From NCBI GenBank assembly GCA_964386405.1, contig CAYLRW010000001.1:1-64000 (forward strand): a DNA stretch of 64,000 nucleotides, written 5' to 3'. The notes below the pieces were generated by a model. The model saw nothing but the letters and a program-made list of their open reading frames with translations, searched no databases and was not told the DNA's origin. The stretch's first letter is position 1, and each line of letters begins with the position of its first letter. This document shows positions 43,387-53,368 of this stretch, piece after piece. A program made the translations under genes and the position numbers. This stretch comes from RZYP01 sp964386405 (GTDB lineage Bacteria; Bacillota; Negativicutes; Acidaminococcales; Acidaminococcaceae).

Positions 43387-44283
43387 TTATTTGAGCAAAC
43401 CGTATTTTTTAAATACATCACAGACTTTTTCTTTTTCTGACGCTGACATAGGTACCAGCGGAAGTCTGACAGGTCCTGCATCAATTGGGGTTAACATAGA
43501 AACAGCCTCTTTTACAGGTATAGGATTAGTTGTTATAAACATGGCTTTTGCCACTGGCAACATTTTAGTATTTAAATCCATGGCTTCTTTCACTTTTCCA
43601 GCTTCGAAAGCCTGCATTAAGTTCTGTAATAATTGACCTCCGGTGTTGCTCACAACGCTGATAAGTCCAGTAGCACCAACAGACATGAAAGGCAGTATCA
43701 ACATATCATCGCCGCTATAAATGGAAAAGTCTTCCGGCAATACTGAGTACAACTCAGCTACCTGTGAAACATTACCTGCAGCTTCTTTGATGGCAACAAT
43801 ATTTTTACAATCCTTAGCCAATCTAACTACAGTCTGAGGCGCTATATTTGAACTTGTTCTACTAGGTACATTATAAATGATTACTGGTAATTCAGTAATG
43901 CTAGCAATTGCTTTAAAATGTTGATAAAAACCTTCTTGCGGCGGCTTGTTGTAATAAGGACCAACAACCAAGAAACCGTCAACGCCAGTAGCTTCTGCAG
44001 CCTTAGTTAATTCAATTGTGCCTGCCGTATTGTTTGAACCCGTGCCGGCAATAACAGGAACTCTTTTATTTACTCTTTTGACAACTGTACGAAACAATTC
44101 AAGTTTTTCTTCAGTTGAAATGGTCGGTGATTCACCGGTTGTCCCACATACAACTAAACCATCCGATCCGTTGGCGATCAACCACTCGGCAAAATCTGCC
44201 ATAGCTGCATAATTAATACTGCCATCTTGATTCATTGGCGTTACCATCGCTGTAAGTAATCTGCCAAAATATGGTACTTTCAT
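43387..44283 (-). CDS. dapA: 4-hydroxy-tetrahydrodipicolinate synthase
   Basis: A 298-residue TIM-barrel lyase that condenses pyruvate with aspartate semialdehyde. GTTGESPT is near 49, the catalytic Tyr in VIIYNVPSRTSSN near 138 and the Schiff-base Lys in IVAIKEAAGN near 166. GGGGG precedes the ATG. It is the last gene of dapB-asd-lysC-dapA. Confidence 0.97.
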   Translation of the reverse strand: MKVPYFGRLLTAMVTPMNQDGSINYAAMADFAEWLIANGSDGLVVCGTTGESPTISTEEKLELFRTVVKRVNKRVPVIAGTGSNNTAGTIELTKAAEATGVDGFLVVGPYYNKPPQEGFYQHFKAIASITELPVIIYNVPSRTSSNIAPQTVVRLAKDCKNIVAIKEAAGNVSQVAELYSVLPEDFSIYSGDDMLILPFMSVGATGLISVVSNTGGQLLQNLMQAFEAGKVKEAMDLNTKMLPVAKAMFITTNPIPVKEAVSMLTPIDAGPVRLPLVPMSASEKEKVCDVFKKYGLLK

Positions 44284-44310
44284 TAAAAAATCCCCCTGTC
44301 ATTTCTAAAA

Positions 44311-45519
44311 TTAAAGCTTAAAAGCATCATGTAAAGCTGTCACGGCTTCGTTTAAGCGCTCCTGACTAATGATTGCCGAAATAGTAGTATCTGAATCCAC
44401 AGTTTGTAGAATAGTAATACTTTTATCAGCCAAAGCAGCAACAAATGTTGCCATTATTCCTGGAACGCCACGCATGCCCGAACCAACTACTGAAACCTTG
44501 GAACATTCTAAGTGTACTTCAAAAGAATAGCCCAAATTTGCCAGCAATTTGCACGTTTTATCAGCATCAAACATAAAAACAGAAAACATCGACTGTTCCG
44601 GTTGTAAATTCAAACAGCCAACACTGATCCTATTATGAGCCAAATCATCAAATAATTTGTGCCCGCTATTCACATCATTGCCATCAAGTCTGACTTTGAA
44701 CTGTGCCAAATCTTTAAGATAAGCTACACTGCTGATAATCCGACCAGGCTCAGTAGAATTTTTCTCTACAACATCTTCATTACAAATCAAAGTGCCAGGT
44801 GCATCAGAAAAAGTAGATTTAACAACTATAGGTATTTCTTTTTCCATAGCAATTTCTACGGCTCTGGCATGAATTACTTTTGCACCTTGGTGCGCCATTT
44901 GGCAAACATCACCGTAGGAAACGCAGTCCAAAATACTTGCATCGGATACAACACGAGGGTCTGCCGTCATTATACCTTCAACATCAGTATAAATTTCCAC
45001 ACAATCGGCTTCTAGTGCTACACCAAGCGCAGCGGCAGTTGTATCACTGCCACCTCTGCCCAAAGTCGTAAATCTGCCATCTTCTGTAATTCCCTGAAAA
45101 CCGCACACAACCGGTACGATACCTGCATTCATATACAATAAAAGATTTGCAGGATTAATATTTCTAATTTTAGCATCTCCAAAATTTGCGTCAGTTTTAA
45201 TACCAGCTTGTCCACCAGTTAAAGCTGCTGCATTTATTCCTACGCTTTGTAATGAGGCAGCCATAACAGCCGCTGAAATCAATTCTCCACAGCACATTAT
45301 GGTATCCAGATCACGTGAATCAACAGAACTGTTCTCTTTTTTTATAATATCTATAAGGCTATCGGTAGCATAAGGATCTCCTTTTCTGCCCATAGCCGAA
45401 ACAACCACTGCAGGGGTAAAACCAGCTTTAATGGCTTCTGAAACTTTATTTCTTGCTGCAATTCTTGCTTCCGCTGTTGCTACAGAGGTACCGCCAAATT
45501 TTTGTACTATTATTTTCAT
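44311..45519 (-). CDS. lysC: Aspartate kinase
   Basis: A 402-residue aspartokinase, first step to lysine, methionine and threonine. VQKFGGTSVATAE opens the kinase domain, TTLGRGGSDTTAAALG is near 150, and two ACT domains (from about 262) supply feedback control. The ATG at 45519 has AAGGG 9 bases upstream; the ATG at 45525 would be only 3 bases from it. Confidence 0.96.
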   Translation of the reverse strand: MKIIVQKFGGTSVATAEARIAARNKVSEAIKAGFTPAVVVSAMGRKGDPYATDSLIDIIKKENSSVDSRDLDTIMCCGELISAAVMAASLQSVGINAAALTGGQAGIKTDANFGDAKIRNINPANLLLYMNAGIVPVVCGFQGITEDGRFTTLGRGGSDTTAAALGVALEADCVEIYTDVEGIMTADPRVVSDASILDCVSYGDVCQMAHQGAKVIHARAVEIAMEKEIPIVVKSTFSDAPGTLICNEDVVEKNSTEPGRIISSVAYLKDLAQFKVRLDGNDVNSGHKLFDDLAHNRISVGCLNLQPEQSMFSVFMFDADKTCKLLANLGYSFEVHLECSKVSVVGSGMRGVPGIMATFVAALADKSITILQTVDSDTTISAIISQERLNEAVTALHDAFKL

Positions 45520-45537
45520 AGTCATTTTCCCTTATTT

Positions 45538-46569
45538 TCAAATCCATCCATTTTTTATCATAGTTTCAGCAATCTGTAGGGTATTCAAAGCTGCACCTTT
45601 TCTGATCTGGTCGCCAACTACCCACATATTGAAAGAATTGTCCGCTGATTCATCTCTTCTGAGCCGTCCAACATAAACATCATTTTGGTCGGATGTATAA
45701 AGTGGCATCGGATAAATCTGATTCTGCGGTTCATCTTGCATCTGCACGCCAGGAAATTTAGAAATAGCATCTTTAATCGCTGCCAAATCCAAGTCTTTTT
45801 CCAACTCAACATTTACTGACTCAGAGTGGCTGCGGTATACTGGCACACGAACCGTAGTTGCAGTAATTTTCATATCATAGTCTTCGAGAATTTTTCTGGT
45901 TTCATTAACCATCTTCATCTCTTCTTTAGTATAAAGATTATCCAAAAATACGTCAATTTGCGGGATAAGATTAAAAGCAATTGGATAATGCTTGCTAAGG
46001 CTGGCACTAGGTAGTATTTTCGCTTCCATAGCTTTGCCTTCTGAATAAGCCTTAACTTGATTGGTTAATTCATCAATGCCTTCCTTACCAGCACCTGAAA
46101 CTGCCTGGTAAGTTGATACAATAATTCTCTTGATTTTTGCCAAATCATAAATTGGTTTCAAGGCCATTACCATGATTATAGTTGAGCAATTTGGGTTGGC
46201 AATGATTCCTTTATGTTTTAATATTGCATGTGGATTAACTTCCGGAACGACAAGAGGCACCTCTGGATCCATGCGGAAAGCGCTTGAATTATCAATAACG
46301 ACAGCACCAGCTTTTACTGCATAAGGCGCAAATTCAGTACTAATTGAACCACCGGCAAATAAAGCAATATCAATATCTTTAAAAGATTCACTTGTTGCCT
46401 CTTCAACAATATAGTTTTTCCCCATAAAAGGAATTTCGGTTCCTGCACTGCGGCTGGAAGCCAAGAGTCTTAGCTCAGCAAAAGGGAAATCTCTTTCTTC
46501 AATAAGTTTCAAAAATTCCTGTCCAACCGCCCCTGTAGCACCTAAAATAGCAACATTAAACTTTTTCAT
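45538..46569 (-). CDS. asd: Aspartate-semialdehyde dehydrogenase
   Basis: A 343-residue dehydrogenase reducing aspartyl phosphate. NADP motif ILGATGAVGQEFLKL is at about 6-20; the nucleophile Cys is in IANPNCSTIIMVMAL near 128; QAVSGAGKEG near 160 follows. AAAGGGG precedes the ATG. It sits between dapB and lysC. Confidence 0.97.
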   Translation of the reverse strand: MKKFNVAILGATGAVGQEFLKLIEERDFPFAELRLLASSRSAGTEIPFMGKNYIVEEATSESFKDIDIALFAGGSISTEFAPYAVKAGAVVIDNSSAFRMDPEVPLVVPEVNPHAILKHKGIIANPNCSTIIMVMALKPIYDLAKIKRIIVSTYQAVSGAGKEGIDELTNQVKAYSEGKAMEAKILPSASLSKHYPIAFNLIPQIDVFLDNLYTKEEMKMVNETRKILEDYDMKITATTVRVPVYRSHSESVNVELEKDLDLAAIKDAISKFPGVQMQDEPQNQIYPMPLYTSDQNDVYVGRLRRDESADNSFNMWVVGDQIRKGAALNTLQIAETMIKNGWI

Positions 46570-46602
46570 TTCGCCTTCCCCTTTTCATAAATTAATGGTA
46601 AA

Positions 46603-47379
46603 TTATAGCAATTGATCCAATCCGTAAACCAGTCCTTTTTTGTCAACAATCTTACGGCACCCTAGCATTACACCCGGCATATAACATTCTCTATTAATCG
46701 AATCATTACGTATCTTCAAAGTTTCGCCTGCACTACCGAAAATAATTTCTTGAGAAGCAACGAACCCAGGGAGGCGAACACTATGTATACGCATACCTTC
46801 ATATTCGGCACCACGTGCACCTTCAAGTTTTTCTTCTTCTGCAGGGTTACCTTGGGCAACAAAGCCGCCACGAATTTCTGCTAATTTTTGTGCCGTCAGA
46901 AGAGCAGTCCCTGATGGTGCATCAAGTTTCTGATCATGATGCAGTTCAATAATCTCAACCTGAGGAAAATATTTTGCAGCTTCACAGGCAACTTTCATCA
47001 TCAAAATTGCTCCTAAAGCAAAATTAGGTGCTATCAGAATACTGGTATTATTTGTTTTAGCTAATTCATCAAGTTCTGTCATATCATCTTTAGTAAAACC
47101 AGTGGTGCCGACAACAGCACATACACCAGCACTTAAAATGATTCTCAGATTATTCATCACTACATCCGGACGGGTAAAATCAATAACAATATCAGGTTTC
47201 ACTCTTGCCAAAGCATTTTTCAAATCTGTATCAAATACCAAATTTGTACCATCAATTATCTTATCCTTCGCCATAATGTCAACAGCAGCAACCAGTTCCA
47301 TATCACTTTCTTTTAAAACAGTCCTTACCACTTCACTCCCCATACGGCCCAATGCGCCATTAACAAGAATACGAGTCAC
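46603..47379 (-). CDS. dapB: 4-hydroxy-tetrahydrodipicolinate reductase
   Basis: A 258-residue DapB. The NAD(P) motif is VNGALGRMGSEVV at about 5-17, VVGTTGF near 90, and the signature ELHHDQKLDAPSGTA near 146 has the catalytic His and Lys. The start is GTG at 47379 with AAGGAG 9 bases upstream; the ATG at 47388 directly abuts that site. It is the first gene after the lysine riboswitch. Confidence 0.95.
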   Translation of the reverse strand: MTRILVNGALGRMGSEVVRTVLKESDMELVAAVDIMAKDKIIDGTNLVFDTDLKNALARVKPDIVIDFTRPDVVMNNLRIILSAGVCAVVGTTGFTKDDMTELDELAKTNNTSILIAPNFALGAILMMKVACEAAKYFPQVEIIELHHDQKLDAPSGTALLTAQKLAEIRGGFVAQGNPAEEEKLEGARGAEYEGMRIHSVRLPGFVASQEIIFGSAGETLKIRNDSINRECYMPGVMLGCRKIVDKKGLVYGLDQLL

Positions 47380-47404
47380 TCTAAACATCTCCTTATTATA
47401 AAAT

Positions 47405-47433
47405 AAAAGCCGTTGGTTATCCCAACGGCTTTT
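47405..47433 (-). terminator. Intrinsic terminator of the lysine riboswitch
   Basis: AAAAGCCGTTGG (47405-47416) pairs with CCAACGGCTTTT (47422-47433) and is followed by T on the minus strand, 17 bases before dapB's ribosome site region. Confidence 0.9.
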
Positions 47434-47467
47434 AAATACCTAAGATCACCTGGTATTTGAAGCATTA

Positions 47468-47630
47468 TGAGATAGCACTCCACCAAAATTTTGGCGACAG
47501 TCCGACAGCTATTAACCGGCGGCCCAGCATGACAGTGCGGCCACTATCAAACTTCGGCGGTAACCCTTTCATTCGTATCAACAAATCCCTTCTCCACGAA
47601 CTAATAATGCTTTCCGCTCCTCTATCATTC
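47468..47630 (-). promoter_or_regulatory. Lysine riboswitch (L box) upstream of dapB
   Basis: On the minus strand the conserved elements appear in order: GATAGAGGAGC, AGAAGGG, ACCGCCGAAG, GCTGGGCCGCC, GTCGGACTGTCGCC and GGAGTGCTATC. The two ends pair (GATAG with CTATC) as the P1 stem. With the terminator at 47405-47433 it should stop transcription of all four lysine-pathway genes when lysine is high. Confidence 0.92.
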
Positions 47631-47685
47631 CTTTTCAATTAGCGTAATTATATACTACTATAAGTTCTTTTGTCAAACACAATTG

Positions 47686-48135
47686 TTATTTAGTACTTCC
47701 AAACCCGCCGCCGCGAGTTTCCTTTTGGCTTTCTGTGTCGCCATCTGCCAAAAGAAAAGGATAAAATATACCTTGTGCAACACGTTCACCTTTGCTTAGC
47801 TTAATATCATGATCATTTAGATTGTAAATTAGAAGCTTGATATGCCCTTCGTTATCATCATTATTATAATAATCAGAGTCAATAATTCCCTGACTATTGA
47901 TCATCGTCAAACACATTTTCATTGCTATACTTGAACGAAGGTGCATGCCAAGATATTCTGTATCCTGCATGTATGCCTTAACGCCAGTAGGTACAATATT
48001 TACTTGGCAAGGCTTCAAAACAACATCTTCAGGCAGATAAAAATCATAGCCGGCTGAACATTTGGTCTTACGCACTGGCAACAAGAAATCAATATTAGCA
48101 TATTCAGTTACTTTTTCGAAGCCGCGAATTCGCAT
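47686..48135 (-). CDS. dut: dUTP diphosphatase
   Basis: A 149-residue trimeric-type dUTPase. Motifs: CSAGYDFYLP near 26, HLRSSIAMK, GIIDSDYYNN followed by NEGHIKLLIYN near 85-105, GERVAQGIF, and the C-terminal RGGGFGST arm. The insert after DSDYYNN is common in Clostridia-type enzymes. AAGGAG precedes the ATG. It is monocistronic or read through from pnp past a terminator. Confidence 0.93.
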   Translation of the reverse strand: MRIRGFEKVTEYANIDFLLPVRKTKCSAGYDFYLPEDVVLKPCQVNIVPTGVKAYMQDTEYLGMHLRSSIAMKMCLTMINSQGIIDSDYYNNDDNEGHIKLLIYNLNDHDIKLSKGERVAQGIFYPFLLADGDTESQKETRGGGFGSTK

Positions 48136-48203
48136 ATTTTTTCTCCTTGGTCTATTTTTAATGGAATTAATATATTATAGCACTATAAATATACTCAAAC
48201 AAG

Positions 48204-48231
48204 AAAAGCCTGTGCAAAAGCACAGGCTTTT
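48204..48231 (-). terminator. Terminator after pnp
   Basis: AAAAGCCTGTGC (48204-48215) pairs perfectly with GCACAGGCTTTT (48220-48231) with a 4-base loop, A/T tracts on both sides. Confidence 0.92.
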
Positions 48232-48239
48232 TAATCATT

Positions 48240-50315
48240 TTATCCTTGCAGAACTGCTTTACGAGAAAGGTTGATGCGACCTTTCTGGTCAATCTCAACT
48301 ACTTTAACTGCAATTTCGTCACCAACAGAAACTACATCTTCAACTTTTTCAACTCTTTCAGTAGAAAGTTGTGAAATATGTACAAGTCCCTCTTTACCAG
48401 GAAGGATTTCTACAAAAGCGCCAAAATTCATCAATCTTGTTACTTTACCAGTATAAATTTTACCTACCTCTGCAACAGCAACAATACCTTCAATCATATC
48501 AATCGCTTTTTGAGCAGATATACTGTTGACAGCTGCCACAAAAACCTTCCCGCTGTCATCTACATCAATCTTGGCTCCTGTTTCTTCAACGATCTTTTTA
48601 ATCATCTTGCCGCCAGGGCCGATTATATCGCGTATTTTATCAGGATTGATATTAATAGTCGTAATCTTTGGTGCGTATGGAGAAAGTTCTTTTCTCGGTT
48701 CTGATATAGCTTCTAGCATTTTGCCAAGAATGAACGCACGGCCTTTCTTAGCTTGTGCCAAGGCCTGTTGGAAAATTTCTTTGTTAATACCATCTATTTT
48801 AATATCCATTTGAATTGCAGTAATACCTTTTTCAGTTCCAGCAACCTTGAAGTCCATATCACCGAGGGCATCTTCCAAACCTTGAATATCAGTCAGAATA
48901 GTGAAATAATCTCCATCTTTAACTAGACCCATGGCTACGCCAGAAACCGGAGCCTTAATTGGCACGCCAGCATCCATCAAGGATAAAGTACTGCCACATA
49001 CACTGCCCATTGATGAAGAACCGTTTGATTCCAACACTTCGGAAACAAGACGAATTGCATATGGGAATTCTTCTTCGGAAGGAATAACCGGCAGTAACGC
49101 TCTTTCAGCCAAAGCACCATGACCGATTTCGCGACGTCCTGGAGAGCGAAGCGGTTTTGTCTCGCCTACACTGTAAGGAGGAAAATTATAATGATGGATG
49201 TAACGTTTTGTGTCTTCAACACCAAGGCCATCAATAATCTGTACTTCGCGCAAAGGAGCTAATGCTAAGACATTAAGTATTTGGGTTTGCCCGCGCGTAA
49301 ACAGGGATGAACCATGCGGCCTTGCCAGCAAGCCAACTTCACAAGTTACAGGGCGCACCTCATCCAATTGACGTCCATCAGGACGGATTTTATCAACAGA
49401 AATTGTTCTGCGAACTACTGTTTTAATTAGTTTTTGAGTTACATACGCAACATCTTTGCCATTGTCAGGGTATTTTTCATTAAAAACTTCAGCAATTTCT
49501 TTTTTAACTTGAGAAACCATTTCTTCACGATGAAGCTTATCCGCATCCATTAAAGCAGCTTTCAGTTTTTCTGCGCCGTAAGCCTTAATATCTTCGACAA
49601 TTTCAGCAGGCGGAACATAAACCGGAACTTCCATTTTCTCTTTGCCGATTTCAGCCTGAATTTTCTCTTGGAAAGCAACTATGTCTTTAATGACATCGTG
49701 TGCGAACCAAATTGCGTCAAGCATTACTTCTTCAGAAACTTCTTTAGCACCGGCTTCTACCATAAGGATAGCATCTTTGGTACCAGCCACGCCTAAACTT
49801 AATTCACTGGTCTTTGTCTGTTCTACGTTAGGGTTAACAATAAATTCGCCATTAATCAAACCGATACGTACACCAGCGATAGGACCGTCAAATGGTATAT
49901 CAGAAATGGAAAGTGCGCATGATGCACCAATCATGGCTGCCATGTCAGGCGGATTGTCCTGATCTACAGATACAGCTGTCGCCACAATTTGAACGTCATT
50001 ATGATAACCATCAGGAAACATCGGTCTGATAGGGCGGTCAATCAATCTGCTGGTTAAGATCGCAGCCTCGCTCGGTCTACCTTCCCTTTTTATAAAGCCG
50101 CCAGGAATTTTTCCTACAGCATACATTTTTTCTTCAAAATCTACTGTCAGCGGGAAAAAGTCTACACCTTCCCTTGGAACCTTTGTGCCTGTAACAGCGA
50201 CAACAACCGCCGTGTCACCATAACGAACTAATACTGAACCATTTGCCTGTTTTGCGATTTTTCCAGCTTCGATAGTCAGTGTTCTGCCACCAAGCTGCAT
50301 GCTATAACTATACAT
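48240..50315 (-). CDS. pnp: Polyribonucleotide nucleotidyltransferase (PNPase)
   Basis: A 691-residue phosphorolytic 3'-5' exoribonuclease of the mRNA degradosome. Two RNase PH domains (1-about 540), then KH ([20 protein letters not shown] near 560) and S1 ([15 protein letters not shown] near 625) domains. The protein stops soon after S1, without the long tail seen in some bacteria. AGGAGG lies upstream of the ATG. rpsO, often next to pnp, is absent. Confidence 0.98.
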   Translation of the reverse strand: MYSYSMQLGGRTLTIEAGKIAKQANGSVLVRYGDTAVVVAVTGTKVPREGVDFFPLTVDFEEKMYAVGKIPGGFIKREGRPSEAAILTSRLIDRPIRPMFPDGYHNDVQIVATAVSVDQDNPPDMAAMIGASCALSISDIPFDGPIAGVRIGLINGEFIVNPNVEQTKTSELSLGVAGTKDAILMVEAGAKEVSEEVMLDAIWFAHDVIKDIVAFQEKIQAEIGKEKMEVPVYVPPAEIVEDIKAYGAEKLKAALMDADKLHREEMVSQVKKEIAEVFNEKYPDNGKDVAYVTQKLIKTVVRRTISVDKIRPDGRQLDEVRPVTCEVGLLARPHGSSLFTRGQTQILNVLALAPLREVQIIDGLGVEDTKRYIHHYNFPPYSVGETKPLRSPGRREIGHGALAERALLPVIPSEEEFPYAIRLVSEVLESNGSSSMGSVCGSTLSLMDAGVPIKAPVSGVAMGLVKDGDYFTILTDIQGLEDALGDMDFKVAGTEKGITAIQMDIKIDGINKEIFQQALAQAKKGRAFILGKMLEAISEPRKELSPYAPKITTININPDKIRDIIGPGGKMIKKIVEETGAKIDVDDSGKVFVAAVNSISAQKAIDMIEGIVAVAEVGKIYTGKVTRLMNFGAFVEILPGKEGLVHISQLSTERVEKVEDVVSVGDEIAVKVVEIDQKGRINLSRKAVLQG

Positions 50316-50445
50316 CGATAGTTACCTCCTCTTATATCCACACATTTTGAGTTACCTGCTGATAATTCGACACAAATTTTAAATTACCTTTATTTTTTTT
50401 TATAAAATATAGCTAATTTTATCACATATAAAGCAAAAATATGGA

Positions 50446-50474
50446 AGTAGTTTTTCAAACGTTGAAAAACTACT
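50446..50474 (-). terminator. Probable terminator after the DEAD-box helicase gene
   Basis: A 13-bp perfect stem (50446-50458 with 50462-50474, AGTAGTTTTTCAA) with a 3-base loop. On the minus strand it is followed by CCATATTTTTGC, a short T run, so efficiency may be moderate. Confidence 0.65.
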
Positions 50475-50500
50475 CCCACTTTTATTAAATATACTGCTTT

Positions 50501-52093
50501 TTAATCTCTAGCGCGTGCAGGTTCCACATTAACTTTGTAACCTTTGATGGTATTACGGTGCATCACTGCCAAAACTTTTTCAGCAACTTCTTCCGGGACT
50601 TCAACAAAAGTAAATTTGTCATAAATACTGATCATGCCAATATCTTTTCCTGGAACATCGGCTTCTATAGCGATGGACTGAATAATATCTTTAACAGTAA
50701 TCTTTTGGCTGCGGCCTATGTTAATAAACATACGAACCATACCAGGCTTAGCACCGGTATTTCCAAGATCAGGAGCAACGGTAGTTTCGGCTGGTGCTTC
50801 CAGAGCTTTGTTGCCTTCTTGCATTAATTTGACAGCTGCCGCTGCAACTTCCTCAGGGTTGTAGTCCTTTAACAACGAACCAATGATTGGCAAATAATCA
50901 TTATAGTTATTTTGGTCTAAGACGCTTTGCAATTTTGATACTATCATTTCTCTTTGGCGTTCCAGCACGTTAGCTTCTGTAGGCAGTTGACGTCGAACAA
51001 TTTTGATATTAACAGCTTTTTCAATCAACTTCAGTTGACGGAATTCGCGCGGAGTAATAAAGGTCAGTGCCACGCCTTTATTGCCTGCACGACCTGTTCT
51101 TCCGATACGGTGTACATAGCTTTCAGGATCTTGCGGAATATCAAAGTTAACAACATGAGTAATATTTTCGATATCCAGCCCACGTGCAGCAACGTCTGTA
51201 GCAATCAGAATATCAACGCGTCCGGCACGGAATTTCTTCATTACACGGTCACGTTGGTTCTGGCTTAAATCTCCATGCAAGCCTTCAGCTAAATAGCCAC
51301 GGGTGCCAAGAGCAATTACCAACTCATCGACGCCTTTCTTAGTGCGGCAGAAGATGATAAGTTTTCCGTTGATCTCGACATCAAGCAGACGACACAGACC
51401 ATCTACCTTATCTTTAGTTTCATAATAGAACTGATCAACAGAAGGCGCCGTCACAACTTCTTTATGGATGGCGACAAGCTTTGGAGCCTTCATGTATTTC
51501 TTAGTTAAGCTGAGAATTGGGCGCGGCATTGTTGCAGAAAAAAGCAATGTCTGACGTTCCGCAGGTAGGTTTTTCATAATTTCTTCCATATCCTCAACAA
51601 AACCCATATCCAGCATTTCATCTGCTTCATCTACGACCAAAAATTTAATATTTTCAAGTTTAATAGTTGCTCTTCTGATATGATCAAGAAGTCTGCCCGG
51701 TGTACCTATAACGATCTGCACACCACTACGCAGAGAACGGATCTGACGGTCAATTGGCTGGCCGCCGTAAACAGGTAAAGCTTTAATGCGTTTAGTCTGA
51801 CCAATCTTACCGATTTCTTCCGCAACCTGTATTGCTAATTCACGCGTCGGTGTCATGACTAAAGCCTGAATATGACGATGATCCGTAATATTTTGGACTA
51901 TAGGAATACCAAAGGCTGCTGTTTTACCAGTTCCTGTCTGTGCCTGCCCTATAACATCATTACCTTCTAATACGAATGGTATAGTCTCTTTCTGGATTGG
52001 CGAGGGTTCTTCAAAACCCATGTCAGTCAGTGCTGTTACTATCTTTTTGTCTAACAGTAAGTCACCGAACATTTCTTTTGTGTTGTTTGTCAT
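50501..52093 (-). CDS. DEAD-box ATP-dependent RNA helicase (CshA/DeaD type with DbpA-like RNA-binding domain)
   Basis: A 530-residue RNA helicase. Q motif and AQTGTGKTAAFG near 44, VDEADEMLD near 150, FSATMPRP near 180, and HRIGRTGRAG near 323. The C-terminal 80 residues (MVRMFINIGRSQKITVKDII to the end) form a DbpA-type RNA-recognition fold that in DeaD/CsdA and DbpA binds structured RNA. A linker of about 90 residues separates the core and this domain. Roles in ribosome assembly and mRNA decay fit the pnp and rnj neighbours. AGGAGG precedes the ATG; it follows cinA by 8 bases. Confidence 0.95.
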   Translation of the reverse strand: MTNNTKEMFGDLLLDKKIVTALTDMGFEEPSPIQKETIPFVLEGNDVIGQAQTGTGKTAAFGIPIVQNITDHRHIQALVMTPTRELAIQVAEEIGKIGQTKRIKALPVYGGQPIDRQIRSLRSGVQIVIGTPGRLLDHIRRATIKLENIKFLVVDEADEMLDMGFVEDMEEIMKNLPAERQTLLFSATMPRPILSLTKKYMKAPKLVAIHKEVVTAPSVDQFYYETKDKVDGLCRLLDVEINGKLIIFCRTKKGVDELVIALGTRGYLAEGLHGDLSQNQRDRVMKKFRAGRVDILIATDVAARGLDIENITHVVNFDIPQDPESYVHRIGRTGRAGNKGVALTFITPREFRQLKLIEKAVNIKIVRRQLPTEANVLERQREMIVSKLQSVLDQNNYNDYLPIIGSLLKDYNPEEVAAAAVKLMQEGNKALEAPAETTVAPDLGNTGAKPGMVRMFINIGRSQKITVKDIIQSIAIEADVPGKDIGMISIYDKFTFVEVPEEVAEKVLAVMHRNTIKGYKVNVEPARARD

Positions 52094-52101
52094 AATTCCT
52101 C

Positions 52102-53346
52102 CTAAAATTCTTCATTTAATTTGTCCAAAGCCAGCGAAAAAGCGGCTAATACACTACGCAATTTGTTATCAGTTCGAGAGCCATGAAACTTGTGTTTTTG
52201 GCAAACAATTCCTCTTTCACTCGCTATAGCCATATATACCAAGCCAACAGGTTTTTCACTTGAGCCGCCGCCTGGTCCTGCAATCCCAGTAATACTTACA
52301 CCAAGTGTGGTATTAAAAAGATTTCGAACGCCGGCCGCCATTTCACGTGCTACCTGCTCGCTCACTGCCCCATATTTCTTTAAACTATCTTCAGACACGT
52401 TTATAACATTAGCCTTTGCCTCATTACTATAAGAAACAACTGAACCCAAAAGATATTCAGAACTTCCAGGAATATCAGTCAGCATACTGCTGGCCAAGCC
52501 ACCTGTGCATGATTCTGCAAAAGCTATCGTGCTTTTTCTTTTTAACAGTTCTTCTCCCAGTTTTTTTGCTAAAGACTCGTTATCAACGCCATATATATTA
52601 TTCTCCAGCCTTCTGCGTACTTCGGTCTCCATTTTTGCTATCATACTTTCCGCCATAGCATAATCAATACTTTTTGCTGTGATCCTGATAATAATTTCGC
52701 CGCTCCTAGCATAAATTGCAATTGTTGGATTGGTCTGCGACATAATAATATCGTCAAGTTTTTCTGCAACAGTTGATTCACCGATTCCCTTAAGACGCAA
52801 AACTTTGGAGTGAATAATTCCTTGTTGTGCAAAATGTGCTTCTAAAAAAGGCAACATTTGTTCTAAGCATACGTGTTTCATTTCATTGGGAGGACCTGGC
52901 AAGAGTATTATCAGCTTCTCATCAGCTTCAACTGCTAATCCAGGAGCCGTCCCGGCATCATTTTTCAAAATATAAGACCCTTGCGGTATCATTGCCTGTT
53001 TTACATTGTTTTCAGGCATACATATACCACGGTGGATAAAAAATTGATTAATTTTATCCAAAGTTTCCTGATCCAGTTCCAAGGGAAGATCAAGTACAGA
53101 AGCAACCATCTCTTTTGTGATGTCACCGCGCGTTGGGCCCAAGCCACCAGTAGTGACAATAATATCCGCACGAGTAAGAGCTATCTTTAATACTTCTCTC
53201 AATCTCATTTCATTATCGCCAACGGTAGTCTGATATAAAACATCAAACCCTTTCTGATTTAATGCTTTAGATAAATATTGAAAATTAGTATTTAAAATAT
53301 CTCCCAGCAGTAATTCAGTTCCAGTGTTAATTACTTCGACAATCAT
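52102..53346 (-). CDS. cinA: CinA: nicotinamide-nucleotide amidase with MoaB-like domain
   Basis: A 414-residue fusion. The N-terminal MoaB/MogA-like domain (COG1058) has NTGTELLLGDILNTN near 7 and VTTGGLGPTRGDITKE near 63. The C-terminal deamidase domain has FAESCTGGLASSMLTDIPGSS near 275 and TGIAGPGGGSSEKPVG near 360. It recycles NMN to nicotinate mononucleotide and is linked to competence in several bacteria; dprA also lies in this window. The ATG at 53346 gives the family start with AGGAGG 10 bases upstream. Confidence 0.95.
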   Translation of the reverse strand: MIVEVINTGTELLLGDILNTNFQYLSKALNQKGFDVLYQTTVGDNEMRLREVLKIALTRADIIVTTGGLGPTRGDITKEMVASVLDLPLELDQETLDKINQFFIHRGICMPENNVKQAMIPQGSYILKNDAGTAPGLAVEADEKLIILLPGPPNEMKHVCLEQMLPFLEAHFAQQGIIHSKVLRLKGIGESTVAEKLDDIIMSQTNPTIAIYARSGEIIIRITAKSIDYAMAESMIAKMETEVRRRLENNIYGVDNESLAKKLGEELLKRKSTIAFAESCTGGLASSMLTDIPGSSEYLLGSVVSYSNEAKANVINVSEDSLKKYGAVSEQVAREMAAGVRNLFNTTLGVSITGIAGPGGGSSEKPVGLVYMAIASERGIVCQKHKFHGSRTDNKLRSVLAAFSLALDKLNEEF

Positions 53347-53368
53347 CCCTACTTGACCTCCTAATGAA

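Noticed and set aside
47389..47685. T-box leader upstream of dapB
   Set aside because: No TGGNACCGCG-type T-box sequence is present, and the elements match a lysine riboswitch in order.
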